From Sepiola atlantica (lineage: Eukaryota > Mollusca > Cephalopoda > Sepiida > Sepiolidae), in NCBI GenBank assembly GCA_963556195.1, contig CAUVYP010001207.1, positions 372,001-436,000 of the forward strand: DNA of 64,000 nt, given 5' to 3'. Position 1 is the first letter of the stretch. Each line of letters starts with the position of its first letter. Below, piece after piece: positions 37,141 to 49,200 of this stretch. The notes below the pieces were generated by a model. It searched no databases. It was not told the origin of the DNA and was given only the letters and a program-made list of their open reading frames with translations. The translations under genes were made by a program, and so were the position numbers.

Positions 37141-39061
37141 TAGATTATATCGTTTAAAGTCGGATTCTAAATCATTGTTAATAGATGACTTTGTTCAAGT
37201 TGCGGATTCTTAAGGTTTGAAAATAGATGATATTGTTTTTAGTCGGATTCTAAAGCATTGTTAATAGAGGACTTTGTTCAAGTTGCGGATTCTTAAGGTT
37301 TGAAAATAGATGATATCGTTTAAAGTCGGATTCTAAAGCATTGTAAATAGATGACTGTGTACAAGTTGCGGATTCTTAAGGTTTGAAAATAGATGATATC
37401 GTTTAAGATCGGATTCCAAACCATTGTAAATAGATGACTTTGTTAAGTTGCGGATTCTTAAGGTTTGAAAATAGATGATATCGTTTAAATTCGGATTCTA
37501 CAGCATTGTAAATAGATGACTTTGTTCAAGTGGCCGATACTTTAGGTTTGAAAATAGATGATATCGTTTATAGTCGGATTCTAAAGCATTGTAAATAGAT
37601 GACCTTGTTCACGTTGCGGATCCTTGATGTTTGAAAATAAAGGACATAGTTTAAAGTCGGATTCTAAAGCATTGTAAATAGATGATTTTGTTCAAGTTGC
37701 GGATTCTTAAGGTTTGTAAATAGATGATATCGTTTAAAGTCGGATTCTAAAGCATTGTAAATAGATGACTTTGTTCAAGTAGCAGACTCTTAAGGTTTGA
37801 AAATAGATGATAATGTTTAAAGTACGATTCTAAAGCATTGTAAGTAGATGACTTTATTACAGTTGCGGATTCTTAAGGTATTAAAATAGATGACATTGTT
37901 TAAAGTCGCATTCTAAAGCATTGTAAATAGATGACTTTGTTCAAGTTGCGGATTCTTAAGGTTTAAATATAGATGATATCGGTTTAAGTCGGAGTATAAA
38001 GCATTGTAAATAGATGACTTTGTTCAAGTTGCGGATTTTTAAGGTTCGAAAATAGATGATATCGTTTAAAGTCGGATACTAACGCATTGTAAATAGATGA
38101 CTTTGTTCAAGTTGCGGATTCCTTAGGTTTGAAAATAGATGATATAGTTTCAAGTCGGATTCTAAAGCATTGTAAATAGATGACTTTGTTCAAGTTGCGG
38201 ATTCTTAAGGTTTGAAAATAGATGATATCGTTTTAAGTCGGATTCCAAAGAATTGTAAATAGATGACTTTGTTCAAGTTGCGGATTCTTAAGGTTTGAAA
38301 ATAGATAGTATCCTTAAAAGTCGGATTCTAAAGCATTGTAAATAGATGACTTTGTTCAAGTACGGATTCTTAAGGTTTTAAATCAGATGATATCGTTGCA
38401 AGTGTGATTCTAAAGCATTGTAAATAGATGACTTTGTTCAAGTTGCGGATTCTTATGGTTTAAAAATCGATGATATCGTTTGAAGTCGGATTCTAAAGCA
38501 TTGTGAATAGATGACTTTGTTCAAGTTGCCGATTCTTAAGCTTTGAAAAAAGATGATATCGTTTAAAGTCGGAGTCCAAAGCATTGTAAATAGATGACTT
38601 TGTTCAAGTTGCGGATTCTTAAGGTTTGAAAATAGATGATATCGCTTAAAGTCGGATTCTTAAGCATTGTAAATAGATGACTTTGTTCAAGTTGCGGATT
38701 CTTAAGGGTTGAAAATAGATGATATCGTTTAAAGTCGGATTCTAAAGCATTGTAAATAGATGACTTTGTTCAAGTTGCTGATTCTTAAAGTTTGAAAATA
38801 GATGATATCGTTTAAAGTCGGATTCTAAAGTATTGTAAATAGATGACTTTGTTCAAGTTGCGGATCCTTAAGGTTGGAAAATAGATTATATCGTTTAAAG
38901 TTGGATTATAAAGTATTGTAAATAGATGACTTTGTTGAAGTGTCGGATTCTTAAGGTTTGAAAATTGATGATATCGTTTAAAGTCGGATTCTAAAGCATT
39001 GTAAATAGATGACTTTGTTCAAGTTTCCGATTCTTAAGCTTTGAAAATAGATGATATTGTT

Positions 39062-40622
39062 TAAAGTCGGATTCTAAAGCACTGTAAATAGATGACTTTG
39101 TTCAAGTTGCCGATTCTTAAGGTTTGAAAATAGATTATATCGTTTTAAGTTCGATTCTAAAGCATTGTAAATAGATGACTTTGTTCAAGTTGCCGATTCT
39201 TAAGGATTGAAAATAGATGATATCGTTTAAAGTCGGATTCTAAAGCATTGTAAATAGATGACTTTGTTCAAGTTGCCGATTCTTAAGGATTGAAAATAGA
39301 TGATATCGGTAAAAGTCGGATTCTAAAGCATTGTAAATAGATGACTTTGTTCAAGTTGCGGACTCTGATGGTTTGAAAATAGATTATATCGTTTAAAGTC
39401 GGATTCTAAATCATTGTTAATAGATGACTTTGTTCAAGTTGCGGATTCTTAAGGTTTGAAAATAGATGATATTGTTTTTAGTCGGATTCTAAAGCATTGT
39501 AAATAGAGGACTTTGTTCAAGTTGCGGATTCTTAAGGTTTGAAAATAGATGATATCGTTTAAAGTCGGATTCTAAAGCATTGTAAATAGATGACTGTGTA
39601 CAAGTTGCGGATTCTTAAGGTTTGAAAATAGATGATATCGTTTAAGATCGGATTCCAAACCATTGTAAATAGATGACTTTGTTAAGTTGCGGATTCTTAA
39701 GGTTTGAAAATAGATGATATCGTTTAAAGTCGGATTCTACAGCATTGTAAATAGATGACTTTGTTCAAGTGGCAGACTCTTAAGGTTTGAAAATAGATGA
39801 TAATGTTTAAAGTACGATTCTAAAGCATTGTAAGTAGATGACTTTATTACAGTTACGGATTCTTAAGGTATTAAAATAGATGACATTGTTTAAAGTCGCA
39901 TTCTAAAGCATTGTAAATAGATGACTTTGTTCAAGTTGCGGATTCTTAAGGTTTGAATATAGATGATATCGGTTTAAGTCGGAGTATAAAGCATTGTAAA
40001 TAGATGACTTTGTTCAAGTTGCGGATTCCTTAGGTTTGAAAATAGATGATATCGTTTAAAGTCGGATTCTAAAGCATTGTAAATAGATGACTTTGTTCAA
40101 GTTGCGGATTCTTAAGGTTTGAAAATAGATGATATCGTTTAAAGTCGGATTCTAAAGCATTGTAAATATATGACTTTGTTCAAGTTGCGGATTCTTAAGG
40201 TTTGAAAATAGATGATATCGTTTAAAGTCGGATTCTAAAGCATTGTAAATAGATGACTTGTTCAAGTTGCGGATTCTTAAGGTTTGAAAATAGAAGATAA
40301 TGTTTAAAGTACGATTCTAAAGCATTGTAAGTAGATGACTTTATTACAGTTGCGGATTCTTAAGGTATTAAAATAGATGATATCGTTTAAAGTCGCATTC
40401 TAAAGCATTGTAAATAGATGACTTTGTTCAAGTTGCGGATTCTTAAGGATTGAAAATAGATGATATCGTTTAAAGTCGGATTCTAAAGCATTGTAAATAG
40501 ATGACTTTGTTCAAGTTGCCGATTCTTAAGGATTGAAAATAGATGATATCGGTTAAAGTCGGATTCTAAAGCATTGTAAATAGATGACTTTGTTCAAGTT
40601 GCGGACTCTGATGGTTTGAAAA
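39062..40622. repeat. 1.56-kb satellite block, copy 2 (offset 3,482)
   Basis: This is the second copy of 35580-37140. At its left end a TTTCCGATTCTTAAGC monomer is joined in mid-unit to a GCACTG-type monomer. At its right end GCGGACTCTGATGG leads into GATGATATCC instead of GATTATATCG. Both are recombination joints within monomers. Confidence 0.72.
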
Positions 40623-40849
40623 TAGATGATATCCTTTAAAGTCGGATTCTAAAGCATTGTAAATAGATGACTTTGTTCAAGTTGCGAGTTCTTAAGGTTT
40701 GAAAATAGATGATATCGTTTAAAGTAGGATTCAAAAGCATTGTAAATAGATGACTTCGTTCAAGTTGCGGATTCTTAAGGTTTTAAATCAGATGATATCG
40801 TTGCAAGTGTGATTCTAAAGCATTGTAAATAGATGACTTTGTTCAAGTT

Positions 40850-43488
40850 GCGGATTTTTATGGTTGAAAAATCGATGATATCGTTTGAAGTCGAATTCTA
40901 AAGCATTGTGAATAGATGACTTTGTTCAAGTTGCCGATTCTTAAGCTTTGAAAAAAGATGATATCGTTTAAAGTCGGAGTCCAAAGCATTGTAAATAGAT
41001 GACTTTGTTCAAGTTGCGGATTCTTAAGGTTTGAAAATAGATGATATCGCTTAAAGTCGGATTCTTAAGCATTGTAAATAGATGACTTGTTCAAGTTGCC
41101 GATTCTTAAGCTTTGAAAATAGATGATATGGTTTAAAGTCGGATTCTAAAGCATTGTAAATAGATGACTTTGTTCAAGTTGCGGATTCTTACGGTTTGAA
41201 AATAGATGATATCGTTTAAAGTCGGATTCTAAAGTATTGTAAATAGATGACTTTGTTCAAGTGTCGGATTCTTTAGGTTTGAAAATAGATGATATCGTTT
41301 AAAGTCGGATTCTAAAGCATTGTAAATAGATGACTTTGTTAAAGTTGCGGATTCTTAAGGTTTGAAAATAGATGATATCGTTAAAGTCGGATTCTAAAGC
41401 ATTGTAAATAGAGGACTTTGTTCAAGTTGCGAGTTCTTAAGGTTTAAAACTAGATGATATAGTTTAATGTCAGATACTAAAGCATTGTAAATAGATTACT
41501 ATGTTCAAGTTACGTATTCTTAAGGTTTGAAAATAGATGATATCATTTAAAGTCGGATTATAAAGCATTTGTTCAAGTTGCGGATTTTTTAAGGTTTGAA
41601 AATAGATGATATCGTTTAAAGTCGGATTCTAAAGTATTGTAAATAGATGACTTTGTTCAAGTTGCCGATTCTTAAGCTTTAAAAATAGATGATATCGTTT
41701 AAAGTCGGATTCCAAAGCATTGTAAATAGATAACTTTGTTCAAGTTGCCGATTCTTAAGGTTTTAAAATAGATGATATAGTTTCAAGTCGGATTCTAAAG
41801 CATTTCAAATCAATGACTTGTTCAAGTCGCCGATTCTCAAGCTTTGAAAATAGATGATATCGTTTAAAGTAAGATTCTAAAGCACTGTAAATAGATGACA
41901 TTGTTCAAGTTGCCGATTCTTAAGAATTGAAAATAGATGATATCGTTTAAAGTCGGATTCTAAAGCATTGTAAATAGATGACTTTGTTCAAGTTGCCGAT
42001 TCTTAAGGATTGAAAATAGATTATATCGGTTAAAGTCGTATTCTAAAGCATTGTAAATAGATGACTTTGTTCAAGTTGCGGATTCTTAAGGTTTTAAAAT
42101 AGATGATATCGTTTAAAGTCGGATTCTAAAGCATTGTAAATAGATAACTGTGTTCAAGTTGCGGATTCTTAAAGTTTGAAAATAGATGATATCGTTTGAG
42201 ATCGGATTCCAAACCATTGTAAATAGATGACTTTGTTCAAGTTGCGGATTCTTAAGGTTTGAAAATAGATGATATCGTTTAAAGTCGGATTCTACAGCAT
42301 TGTAAATAGATGACTTTGTTCAAGTGGCCGATACTTTAGGTTTGAAAATAGATGATATCGTTTAAAGTCGGATTCTAAAGCATTGTAAATAGATGACCTT
42401 GTTCAAGTTGCGGATTCTTAATGTTTGAAAATAGATGATATCGTTTTAAGTCGGATTCTAAAGCATTGTAAATAGATGACTTTGTTCAAGTTGCGGATTT
42501 TTTAAGGTTTGAAAATAGATGATATCGTTTCAAGTCGGATTCTAAAGCATTGTCAATAGATGACTTTGTTCAAGTTTCCGATTCTTAAGCTTTGAAAATA
42601 GATGATATCGTTTAAAGTCAGATTCCAAAGCATTGTAAATAGATGACTTTGTTCAAGTTGCCGATTCTTAAGGTTTGAAAATAGATGATATTGTTTTAAG
42701 TTCGATTCTAAAGCATTGTAAATAGATGACTTTGTTCAAGTTGCCGATTCTTAAGGATTGAAAATAGATGATATCGTTTAAAGTCGGATTCTAAAGCATT
42801 GTAAATAGATGACTTTGTCTAAGTTGCCGATACTTAAGGATTAAAAATAGATGATATCGGTTAAAGTCGGATTCTAAATCATTGTAAATAGATGACTTTG
42901 TTCACGTTGCGGACTCTGATAGTTTGAAAATAGATTATATCGTTTAAAGTCGGATTCTAAAGCATTGTTAATAGATGACTTTGTTAAAGTTGCGGATTCT
43001 TACGGTTTGAAAATAGATGATATTGTTTTAAGTCGGATTCTAAAGCATTGTAAATAGATGACTTTGTTCAAGTTGCGGATTCTAAAGGTTTGAAAATAGA
43101 TGATATCGTTTAAAGTCGGATTCTAAGCATTGTAAATAGATGACTTGTTCAAGTTGACGATTCTTAAGGTTTGAAAATAGATGATATCGTTTAAGATCGG
43201 ATTACAAACCATTGTAAATAGATGACTTTGTTAAGTTGCGGATTCTTAAGGTTTGAAAATAGATGATATCGTTTAAAGTCGGATTCTACAGCATTGTAAA
43301 TAGATGACTTTGTTCAAGTGTCCGATACTTTAGGTTTGAAAATAGATGATATCGTTTATAGTCGGATTCTAAAGCATTGTAAATAGATGACCTTGTTCAA
43401 GTTGCGGATGCTTGATGTTTGAAAATAGATGACATAGTTTAAAGTCGGATTCTAAAGCATTGTAAATAGATGACTTTGTTCAAGTTGT
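40850..43488. repeat. 2.6-kb higher-order satellite block, copy 1
   Basis: This is the first of two adjacent copies. TTTTTATGGTTGAAAAATCG at about 40855 recurs at about 43492. The unusual short monomer GCATTTGTTCAAG (about 41566) recurs near 44122, CATTTCAAATCAATG (41801) at 44356, and GTGTCCGATAC (about 43318) near 46037. The offset shifts from 2,637 to 2,555 and then 2,719 because of three one-monomer gains or losses. Confidence 0.82.
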
Positions 43489-46208
43489 TGATTTTTATGG
43501 TTGAAAAATCGATGATATCGTTTGAAGTCGGATTCTAAAGCATTGTGAATAGATGACTTTGTTCAAGTTGCCGATTCTTAAGCTTTGAAAAAAGATGATA
43601 TCGTTTAAAGTCGGAGTCCAAAGCATTGTAAATAGATGACTTTGTTCAAGTTGCGGATTCTTAAGGTTTGAAAATAGATGATATCGCTTAAAGTCGGATT
43701 CTTAAGCATTGTAAATAGATGACTTGTTCAAGTTGCCGATTCTTAAGCTTTGAAAATAGATGATATGGTTTAAAGTCGGATTCTAAAGCATTGTAAATAG
43801 ATGACTTTGTTCAAGTTGCGGATTCTTAAGGTTTGAAAATAGATGATATCGTTTAAAGTCGGATTCTAAAGTATTGTAAATAGATGACTTTGTTTAAGTG
43901 TCGGATTCTTTAGGTTTGAAAATAGATGATATCGTTTAAAGTCGGATTCTAAAGCATTGTAAATAGATGACGTTGTTAAAGTTGCGGATTCTTAAGGTTT
44001 GAAAATAGATGATATCGTTTAATGTCGGATACTAAAGCATTGTAAATAGATTACTATGTTCAAGTTACGTATTCTTAAGGTTTGAAAATAGATGATATAA
44101 TTTAAAGTCGGATTATAAAGCATTTGTTCAAGTTGCGGATTTTTTAAGGTTTGAAAATAGATGATATCGTTTAAAGTCGGATTCTAAAGTATTGTAAATA
44201 GATGACTTTGTTCAAGTTGCCGATTCTTAAGCTTTAAAAATAGATGATATCGTTTAAAGTCGGATTCCAAAGCATTGTAAATAGATGACTTTGTTCAAGT
44301 TGCCGATTCTTAAGCTTTGAAAATAGATGATATAGTTTCAAGTCGGATTCTAAAGCATTTCAAATCAATGACTTGTTCAAGTCGCCGATTCTCAAGCTTT
44401 GAAAATAGATGATATCGTTTAAAGTAAGATTCTAAAGCACTGTAAATAGATGACATTGTTCAAGTTGCCGATTCTTAAGAATTGAAAATAGATGATATCG
44501 TTTAAAGTCGGATTCTAAAGCATTGTAAATAGATGACTTTGTTCAAGTTGCCGATTCTTAAGGATTGAAAATAGATTATATCGGTTAAAGTCGTATTCTA
44601 AAGCATTGTAAATAGATGACTTTGTTCAAGTTGCGGATTCTTAAGGTTTGAAAATAGATGATATCGTTTAAAGTCGGATTCTAAAGCATTGTAAATAGAT
44701 AACTGTGTTCAAGTTGCGGATTCTTAAAGTTTGAAAATAGATGATATCGTTTAAGATCGGATTCCAAACCATTGTAAATAGATGACTTTGTTCAAGTTGC
44801 GGATTCTTAAGGTTTGAAAATAGATGATATCGTGTAAAGTCGGATTCTACAGCATTGTAAATAGATGACTTTGTTCAAGTGGCCGATACTTTAGGTTTGA
44901 AAATAGATGATATCGTTTAAAGTCGGATTCTAAAGCATTGTAAATAGATGACCTTGTTCAAGTCGCGGACTCTTAATGTTTGAAAATAGATGATATCGTT
45001 TTAAGTCGGATTCTAAAGCATTGTAAATAGATGACTTTGTTCAAGTTGCGGATTCTTTAGGTTTGAAAATAGATGATATCGTTTCAAGTCGGATTCTAAA
45101 GCATTGTCAATAGATGACTTTGTTCAAGTTTCCGATTCTTAAGCTTTGAAAATAGATGATATCGTTTAAAGTCAGATTCCAAAGCATTGTAAATAGATGA
45201 CTTTGTTCAAGTTGTCGATTCTTAAGGTTTTAAAATAGATGATATCGTTTCAAGTCGGATTCTAAAGCATTGTTAATTAATGACTTGTTCAAGTCGCCGA
45301 TTCTTAAGCTTTGAAAATAGATGATATCGTTTAAAGTCGGATTCTAAAGCACTGTAAATAGATGACTTTGTTCAAGTTGCCGATTCTTAAGGTTTGAAAA
45401 TAGATGATATCGTTTTAAGTTCGATTCTAAAGCATTGTGAATAGATGACTTTGTTCAAGTTGCCGATTCTTAAGGATTGAAAATAGATGATATCGTTTAA
45501 AGTCGGATTCTAAAGCATTGTAAATAGATAACTTTGTTCAAGTTGCCGATACTTAAGGATTAAAAATAGATGATATCGGTTAAAGTCGGATTCTAAAGCA
45601 TTGTAAATAGATGACTTTGTTCAAGTTGCGGACTCTGATAGTTTGAAAATAGATTATATCGTTTAAAGTCGGATTCTAAAGCATTGTTAATAGATGACTT
45701 TGTTCAAGTTGCGGATTCTTACGGTTTGAAAATAGATGATATTGTTTAAAGTCGGATTCTAAAGCATTGTAAATAGATGACTTTGTTCAAGTTGCGGATT
45801 CTTAAGGTTTGAAAATAGATGATATCGTTTAAAGTCGGATTCTAAGCATTGTAAATAGATGACTTGTTCAAGTTGACGATTCTTAAGGTTTGAAAATAGA
45901 TGATATCGTTTAAGATCGGATTACAAACCATTGTAAATAGATGACTTTGTTAAGTTGCGGATTCTTAAGGTTTGAAAATAGATGATATCGTTTAAAGTCG
46001 GATTCTACAGCATTGTAAATAGATGACTTTGTTCAAGTGTCCGATACTTAAGGTTTGAAAATAGATGATATCGTTTATAGTCGGATTCTAAAGCATTGTA
46101 AATAGATGACCTTGTTCAAGTTGCGGATGCTTGATGTTTGAAAATAGATGACATAGTTTAAAGTCGGATTCTAAAGCATTGTAAATAGATGACTTTGTTC
46201 AAGTGTCC
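43489..46208. repeat. 2.7-kb higher-order satellite block, copy 2
   Basis: This is the second copy of 40850-43488. Relative to copy 1 it has lost one monomer near 43.98 kb by fusion of two neighbours (GATATCGTTTAATGTCGG) and holds two extra monomers at about 45.21-45.37 kb. The two copies are directly adjacent, so an unequal exchange in register explains them. Confidence 0.82.
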
Positions 46209-49200
46209 GATTCTTAAGGTTTGAAAATAGATGATATCGTTTAAAGTCGGATTCTAAAGCATTGTAAATAAATGACATTGTTCAAGTGGCGGACTCTTAA
46301 GGTTTGAAAATAGATGATATTGTTTAAAGTACGATTCTAAAGCATTGTAAGTATATGACTTTATTACAGTTGCGGATTCTTAAGGTTTGAAAATAGATGA
46401 CATTGTTTAAAGTCGCATTCTAAAGCATTGTAAATAGATGACTTTGTTCGTGTTGCGGATTCTAAAGGTTTGAAAATAGATAATATCGGTAAAAGTCGGA
46501 TTCTAAAGCATTGTAAATAGATGACTTTGTTCAAGTTGCGGAAGCTTGATGTTTGAAAATAGAGTACATAGTTTAAAGTCGGATTCTAAAGCATTGTAAA
46601 TAGATGACTTTGTTCAAGTTGCGGATTCTTAAGGTTTGAAAATAGATGATATTGTGGAAAGTACGATTCTAAAGACTTGTAAGTAGATGACTTTATTACA
46701 GTTGCGGATTCATAAGGTTTGAAAATAGATGATATCGTTTAAAGTCGGATTCTAAAGTATTGTAAATAGATGACTTTGTTCAAGTTGCGGATTCTTAAGG
46801 TTTGAAAATAGATGATATCGTTTAAAGTCGGATGCTAAAGCATTGTAAATAGATGACTTTGTTCAAGTTGCGGATTCTTAAGGTTTGAAAATAGATGATA
46901 TCGTTTAAAATCGGATTCTAAAGCATTGTAAATAGATGACTTTGTTCAAGTTGCGGATTCTTAAGGTTTGAAAATAGATGATATCGTTTAAAGTCGGATT
47001 CTAAAGCATTGTAAATAGATGACTTTGTTCAAGTTGCGGATTCTTTAGGTTTGAAAATAGATGATATCGTTTAAAATCGGATTCTAAAGCATTGTAAATA
47101 GATGACTTTGTTCAAGTTGCGGATTCTTAAGGTTTGAAAATAGATGATATCGTTTAAAGTCGGATTCTAAAGCATTGTAAATAGATTACTTTGTTCAAGT
47201 TGCGGATTCTTAAGGTTTGAAAATAGATGATATCGTTTAAAGTCGGATTCTAAAGTATTGTAAATAGATGACTTTTTCAAGTGTCGGATTCTTAAGGTTT
47301 GAAAATAGATTATGTCGTTTAAAGTGGAATTCTAAAGCATTGTAAATAGATGACTTTGTTCAAGTTGCGGATTCTTAAGGTTTGAAAATAGATGATATCA
47401 TTTAAAGTTGGATTCTAAAGCATTGTAAATAGATGACTTTGTTCAAGTTGCGAGTTCTTAAGGTTTAAAACTAGATAATATCGTTTAATGTCGGATACTA
47501 AAGCATTGTAAATAGATTACTATGTTCAAGTTACGTATTCTTAAGGTTTGAAAATAGATGATATCATTTAAAGTCGGATTATAAAGCATTGTAAATAGAT
47601 GACTTTGTTCAAGTTGCCGATTCTTAAGGATTGAAAATAGATGATATCTTTTAAAGTCGGATTCTAAAGCATTGTAAATAGATGACTTTGTTCAAGTTGC
47701 CGATTCTTAAGGATTGAAAATAGATTATATCGGTTAAAGTCGGATTCTAAAGCATTGAAAATAGATGACTTTGTTCAAGTAGCGAGTTCTTAAGGTTTAA
47801 AACTAGATGATATATTTTAATGTCGGATTCTAAAGCATTGTAAATAGATGACCTTGTTCAAGGGTCGGATTCTTGAGGTTTAAAATAGATGATATCGGTT
47901 AAAGTCGGATTCTAAAGCATGTTAAATAGATGACTTTGTTCAAGTTGCGGACTCTGATAGTTTGAAAATAGATTATATCGTTTAAAGTCGGATTCTAAAG
48001 CATTATAAATAGATGACTTTGTTCAAGTCGCGAATTATAAAGGTTTGAAAATACATGGTATCGTTTAAAGTCGGATTCTAAAGCATTGTAAATAGATGAC
48101 TGTGTACAAGTTGCACATTCTTAAGGTTTGAAAATAGATGATATCGTTTAAGATCGGATTCCAAACCAGTTTAAATAGATGACTTTGTTAAGTTGCGGAT
48201 TCTTAAGGTTTGAAAATAGATGATATCGTTTAAAGTCGGATTCTACAGCATTGTAAATAGATGACTTTGTTCAAGTGGCGGACTCTTAAGGTTTGAAAAT
48301 AGATTATATTGTTTAAAGTGCGATTCTAAAGCATTGTAAGTAGATGACTTTATTACAGTGGCGGATTCTTAAGGTTTGAAAATATATGATATTGTTTAAA
48401 GTCGCATTCTAAAGCATTGTAAATAGATGACTTTGTTCAAGTAGCCGATTCTTAAGGTTTAAAATAGATGATATCGGTTAAAGTCGGATTCTAAAGCATT
48501 GTAAATAAATGACTTTGTTCAAGTTGCGGACTCTGATAGTTTGAAAATAGATGATATCGTTTAAAGTCGGATTCTAAAGCATTGTAAATAGATGACTTTG
48601 TTCAAGTTACCGATGCATAAGGTTTCAAAATAGATGATATCGTTTAAAGTCGGATTCTAAAGTAGTGTAAATAGATGACTTTGTTCAAGTTGCGGATTCT
48701 TAAGGTTTGAAAATAGATGATATCGTTTAAAGTCGGATTCTAAAGCATTGTAAATAGATGACTTTGTTCAAGTTGCGGATTCTTAAAGTTTGAAAATAGA
48801 TGATATCGTTTAAAGTCGGATTCTAAAGTATTGTAAATAGATGACTTTTTCAAGTTGGTGATTCTTAAGTTTTGAAAATAGATGATATCGTTTAAAATCG
48901 GATTCTAAAGCATTGTAAATAGATGACTTTGTTCAAGTTGCGAGTTCTTTAGGTTTGAAAATAGATGATATCGTTTAAAGTGGATTCTAAAGCATTGTAA
49001 ATAGATGACTTTGTTACAGTTGCCGATTCTTAAGCTTTGAAAATAAGTGATATCGTTTAAAGTCGGATTCGAAAGCATTGTAAATAGATGACTTTGTTCA
49101 AGTTACCGGATCTGAAGGTTTTAAAATAGATCATATAGTTTCAAGTCGGATTCTAAAGCATTGTAAATTAAGGACTTGTTCAAGTCGCCGATTCTCAAGC

